The notes beneath the pieces were generated by a model, which saw only the letters and a list, made by a program, of their open reading frames with translations, was not told the origin of the DNA and did not search any database. From NCBI GenBank assembly GCA_963819755.1, contig CAWFXB010000001.1:558001-622000 (forward strand): DNA of 64,000 nucleotides, read 5' to 3'. This document shows positions 62,277 to 64,000 of the stretch, one piece after another. The translations under genes and the position numbers were made by a program. Each line of letters begins with the position of its first letter. Within the stretch, counting starts at the first letter, position 1. The stretch comes from VRUE01 sp963819755 (lineage in GTDB: Bacteria; Actinomycetota; Thermoleophilia; Solirubrobacterales; 70-9).

Positions 62277-64000
62277 CCGCCCCCTTCGGGCGCCGGGCCT
62301 GCGAGGTGACGGAGAGCCGCGCCTCCGGTGGCTATCGCGTCTTCTCGCTGCTCGATACCGAGGGTCCCGAGTCGCTCCCAGGCCAGTTCTACATGCTCGC
62401 CACGGAGCAGCACTGGGAGGAGCGTGGCAATCGTCCCTTTCTGCCACGGGCCTTTTCGGTCGCAGAGACTGCTCCGGCGAGGGACGGCATCCGACTCGAC
62501 TTTCTGATCGAGGGCATCGGCCCCGGCACTGATCGCCTCTGCAAGCTCGAGCCGGGAGAGTGGGTCTGGGTAAACGGCCCGCTCGGCAACAGCTTCTCCG
62601 AGCCCAGGGAGCTTTCCGAGGGCGCAGCCGGAGCCATTCTCGTGGGAGGTGGCATTGGCATCGCCCCGCTGGCCCTGTGGCGCCGCAAGCTCTCCGAGCG
62701 AAATATTCCCGCCCGAATCCTGCTCGGCTTCCGAGATGAAACCCACTCGGGTGGCCTCGACGACCTCTTCCGCTGCTGCGAGGTCGGACTAGCCAGCGAC
62801 GACGGCCACATTGGCCACCACGGCTATGTCACCGACCTGCTCGCAGCGATGCTTGAAGGCGACGACGCTCAAAGCGCCGCCGTCTACGCCTGTGGCCCGC
62901 CTCAGATGCTCGACGCCGTCGCAGCTCTGTGCAGCGCTCACAACGTTGCTTGCGAGCTGGCCATGGAGTCGCCGATGGCTTGCGGGTTTGGCGCCTGCTT
63001 TGGCTGCGCTGTTCCCAAAGCGGGAGGCGGATACGCCCGCCTATGTGTCGACGGACCGGTAGTGCGTGGGCCAAGGGAGGACGGGGGTGTCCACCCGCGC
63101 AGCGGCGTCCTCTTTTTCGCCCCACCTGCCAACGCGCCAGCCGACGAGGCTCCTGGCGAAAAACCCAGCAAGCGGGTGGGCACCCCCGTCCTCCCTCCAA
63201 CGGGAACCGCCGCCGTCGATTTCTGTGGCCTGGAGCTCGTGCACTCGGTGATCAACGCGTCGGGCACCTTCGACGCGATTGCCGCGCGGCGCGTGTATGG
63301 GGACGAGCTGCTGAGGGAGTTTCCGTTTTCGGCGTTCGTCTCAAAGACGATCACGCTTGAGCCTAGGGCCGGAAACGAGCCGCAGCGGATTTGGGAGACG
63401 CCGGCCGGGATGATCAACTCGATCGGCTTGCCGAACAAGGGGCTGGAAGGGTTCTTGGCCTCCGATCTGCCGGAGCTGGGTGAGTTACCGGTGCCTCTGA
63501 TCGTCTCCGTGATGGCTACGGGGCACGAGGACTTCGGACGGATGGTCAGCGCACTTGACGAGCGCGATGAGGTCGCCGCGTTTGAGCTGAACGTGTCCTG
63601 CCCCAACGTTCATTCCGGGCTGATCGTCGGTGAGCAGCCCGAGGAGACCAGCGCGCTGCTCGAAGCGCTACGGCCGCTGACGTCGAAGCCGCTGATCGTG
63701 AAGCTGACTCCCAACGTCGCCGATCCCGCTGCCGTGGCGGTGGCCGCCGAAGAGGGGGGAGCCGACGCGGTCTCGCTGATCAACACGATGAAGGCGAGCG
63801 CGATCGATCCGGTCAGCGGGGAACCGGGCATCGGGGTGGGGCAAGGGGGGCTCTCGGGGCCGGCGATCCGGCCGATCGCTGTCGCACAGGTTCGTGCCGT
63901 CGCCGCGGCCGTAAGCCTGCCGGTCATAGGCATGGGAGGGGTCAGTTGCGGTGACGATGCGCTCGAGATGCTGGGCGCTGGAGCGACCCTGGTCGCGGTC
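62273..64000 (+). CDS. pyrKD: Fused dihydroorotate dehydrogenase: electron-transfer subunit PyrK joined to PyrD (runs off right edge)
   Basis: One open frame of at least 576 codons. Residues 1 to ~265 are PyrK: FAD motif FLPRAFSVAE, VGGGIGIAPLALW, YACGPPQML and the [2Fe-2S] cluster MACGFGACFGCAVP. Residues ~312 on are class 1B PyrD: LELVHSVINASGTFD, AFVSKTITLEPRAGNEP, INSIGLPNKGLEGF, NVSCPNVHSG with catalytic Cys443, and ADAVSLINTMKASAID. Between them residues ~268-308 are encoded by a palindrome. Usually pyrK and pyrD are separate genes. Makes orotate, passing electrons via FAD and the cluster to NAD. Confidence 0.9.
63075..63195. repeat. Palindromic element in the PyrK-PyrD linker
   Basis: 24-bp arms (63075-63098 and 63172-63195, one mismatch) enclose a second perfect 9-bp stem (TTTTTCGCC 63113-63121 with GGCGAAAAA 63155-63163). 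Arm GGGAGGACGGGGGTG resembles that of the recJ element. 121 bases; the frame stays open through it. Confidence 0.9.

Overview
The window is a GC-rich, densely packed bacterial chromosome segment. Gene content points to Actinomycetota, most likely class Thermoleophilia (Solirubrobacterales-like): DUF3866 protein, zincin-type metallopeptidase, a SecD-SecF fusion, PdxST vitamin B6 synthesis, a PyrR-type leader, many GTG starts with 1-4 base gene overlaps, and secreted proteins with a short hydrophobic leader typical of that class. The taxonomic call is inference from gene families, not from a marker-gene comparison.

Layout. 1-7,220: end of an M20 peptidase, DUF3866, xerD, mutM, recO, dgt, dnaG and tRNA-Asn (DNA repair and replication block). 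7,226-10,673: a frameshifted glycosyltransferase and an SDR on the minus strand, then a thioredoxin-fold lipoprotein coupled to an HPt-domain protein. 10,716-18,358: an accessory region starting at an intact tRNA-Met(CAT) gene and punctuated by partial copies of tRNA 3' ends (about 12,021, 13,254, 15,197 and 18,336). These look like attachment-site remnants of stacked integrated elements. Cargo includes a SIR2-like protein, a VapC-type PIN toxin pair, several unrecognised proteins and small membrane proteins; no integrase is present. 18,358-30,966: decayed nucleotidyltransferase, metallopeptidase, DUF1330, PhzF, a degenerate GGDEF/HD-GYP protein, a Ser/Thr kinase, membrane proteins, an RpiR regulator with pdxS-pdxT, and an M29 aminopeptidase. 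30,991-42,375: yebC-ruvC-ruvA-ruvB, a zinc-ribbon/PAS protein, secDF, recJ and rel. 42,376-47,749 (mostly minus): lipid-kinase-like protein, MBL hydrolase, phosphomannomutase, HIT protein, CorA. 47,815-51,912: a SAM-I riboswitch with terminator before a threonine-synthase-like gene and a MoaD/ThiS-like sulfur carrier, then a CDP-glucose synthesis pair and an AbrB/PIN toxin-antitoxin pair. 51,940-55,102: frameshifted SRAP gene, secreted protein, tRNA-Arg(CCG), RNase Z and a lipoprotein. 55,157-64,000: pyrimidine operon pyrR-pyrB-pyrC-carA-carB and a fused pyrK-pyrD running off the right edge.

The most unusual signals are: (a) the tRNA-anchored array of att-like repeats with defence-type cargo and no recombinase; (b) nested palindromic elements, two of them inserted in frame inside genes (recJ, and the linker of the PyrK-PyrD fusion); and (c) the SAM riboswitch / threonine-synthase-like / sulfur-carrier unit, which suggests a role in homocysteine rather than, or besides, threonine synthesis.
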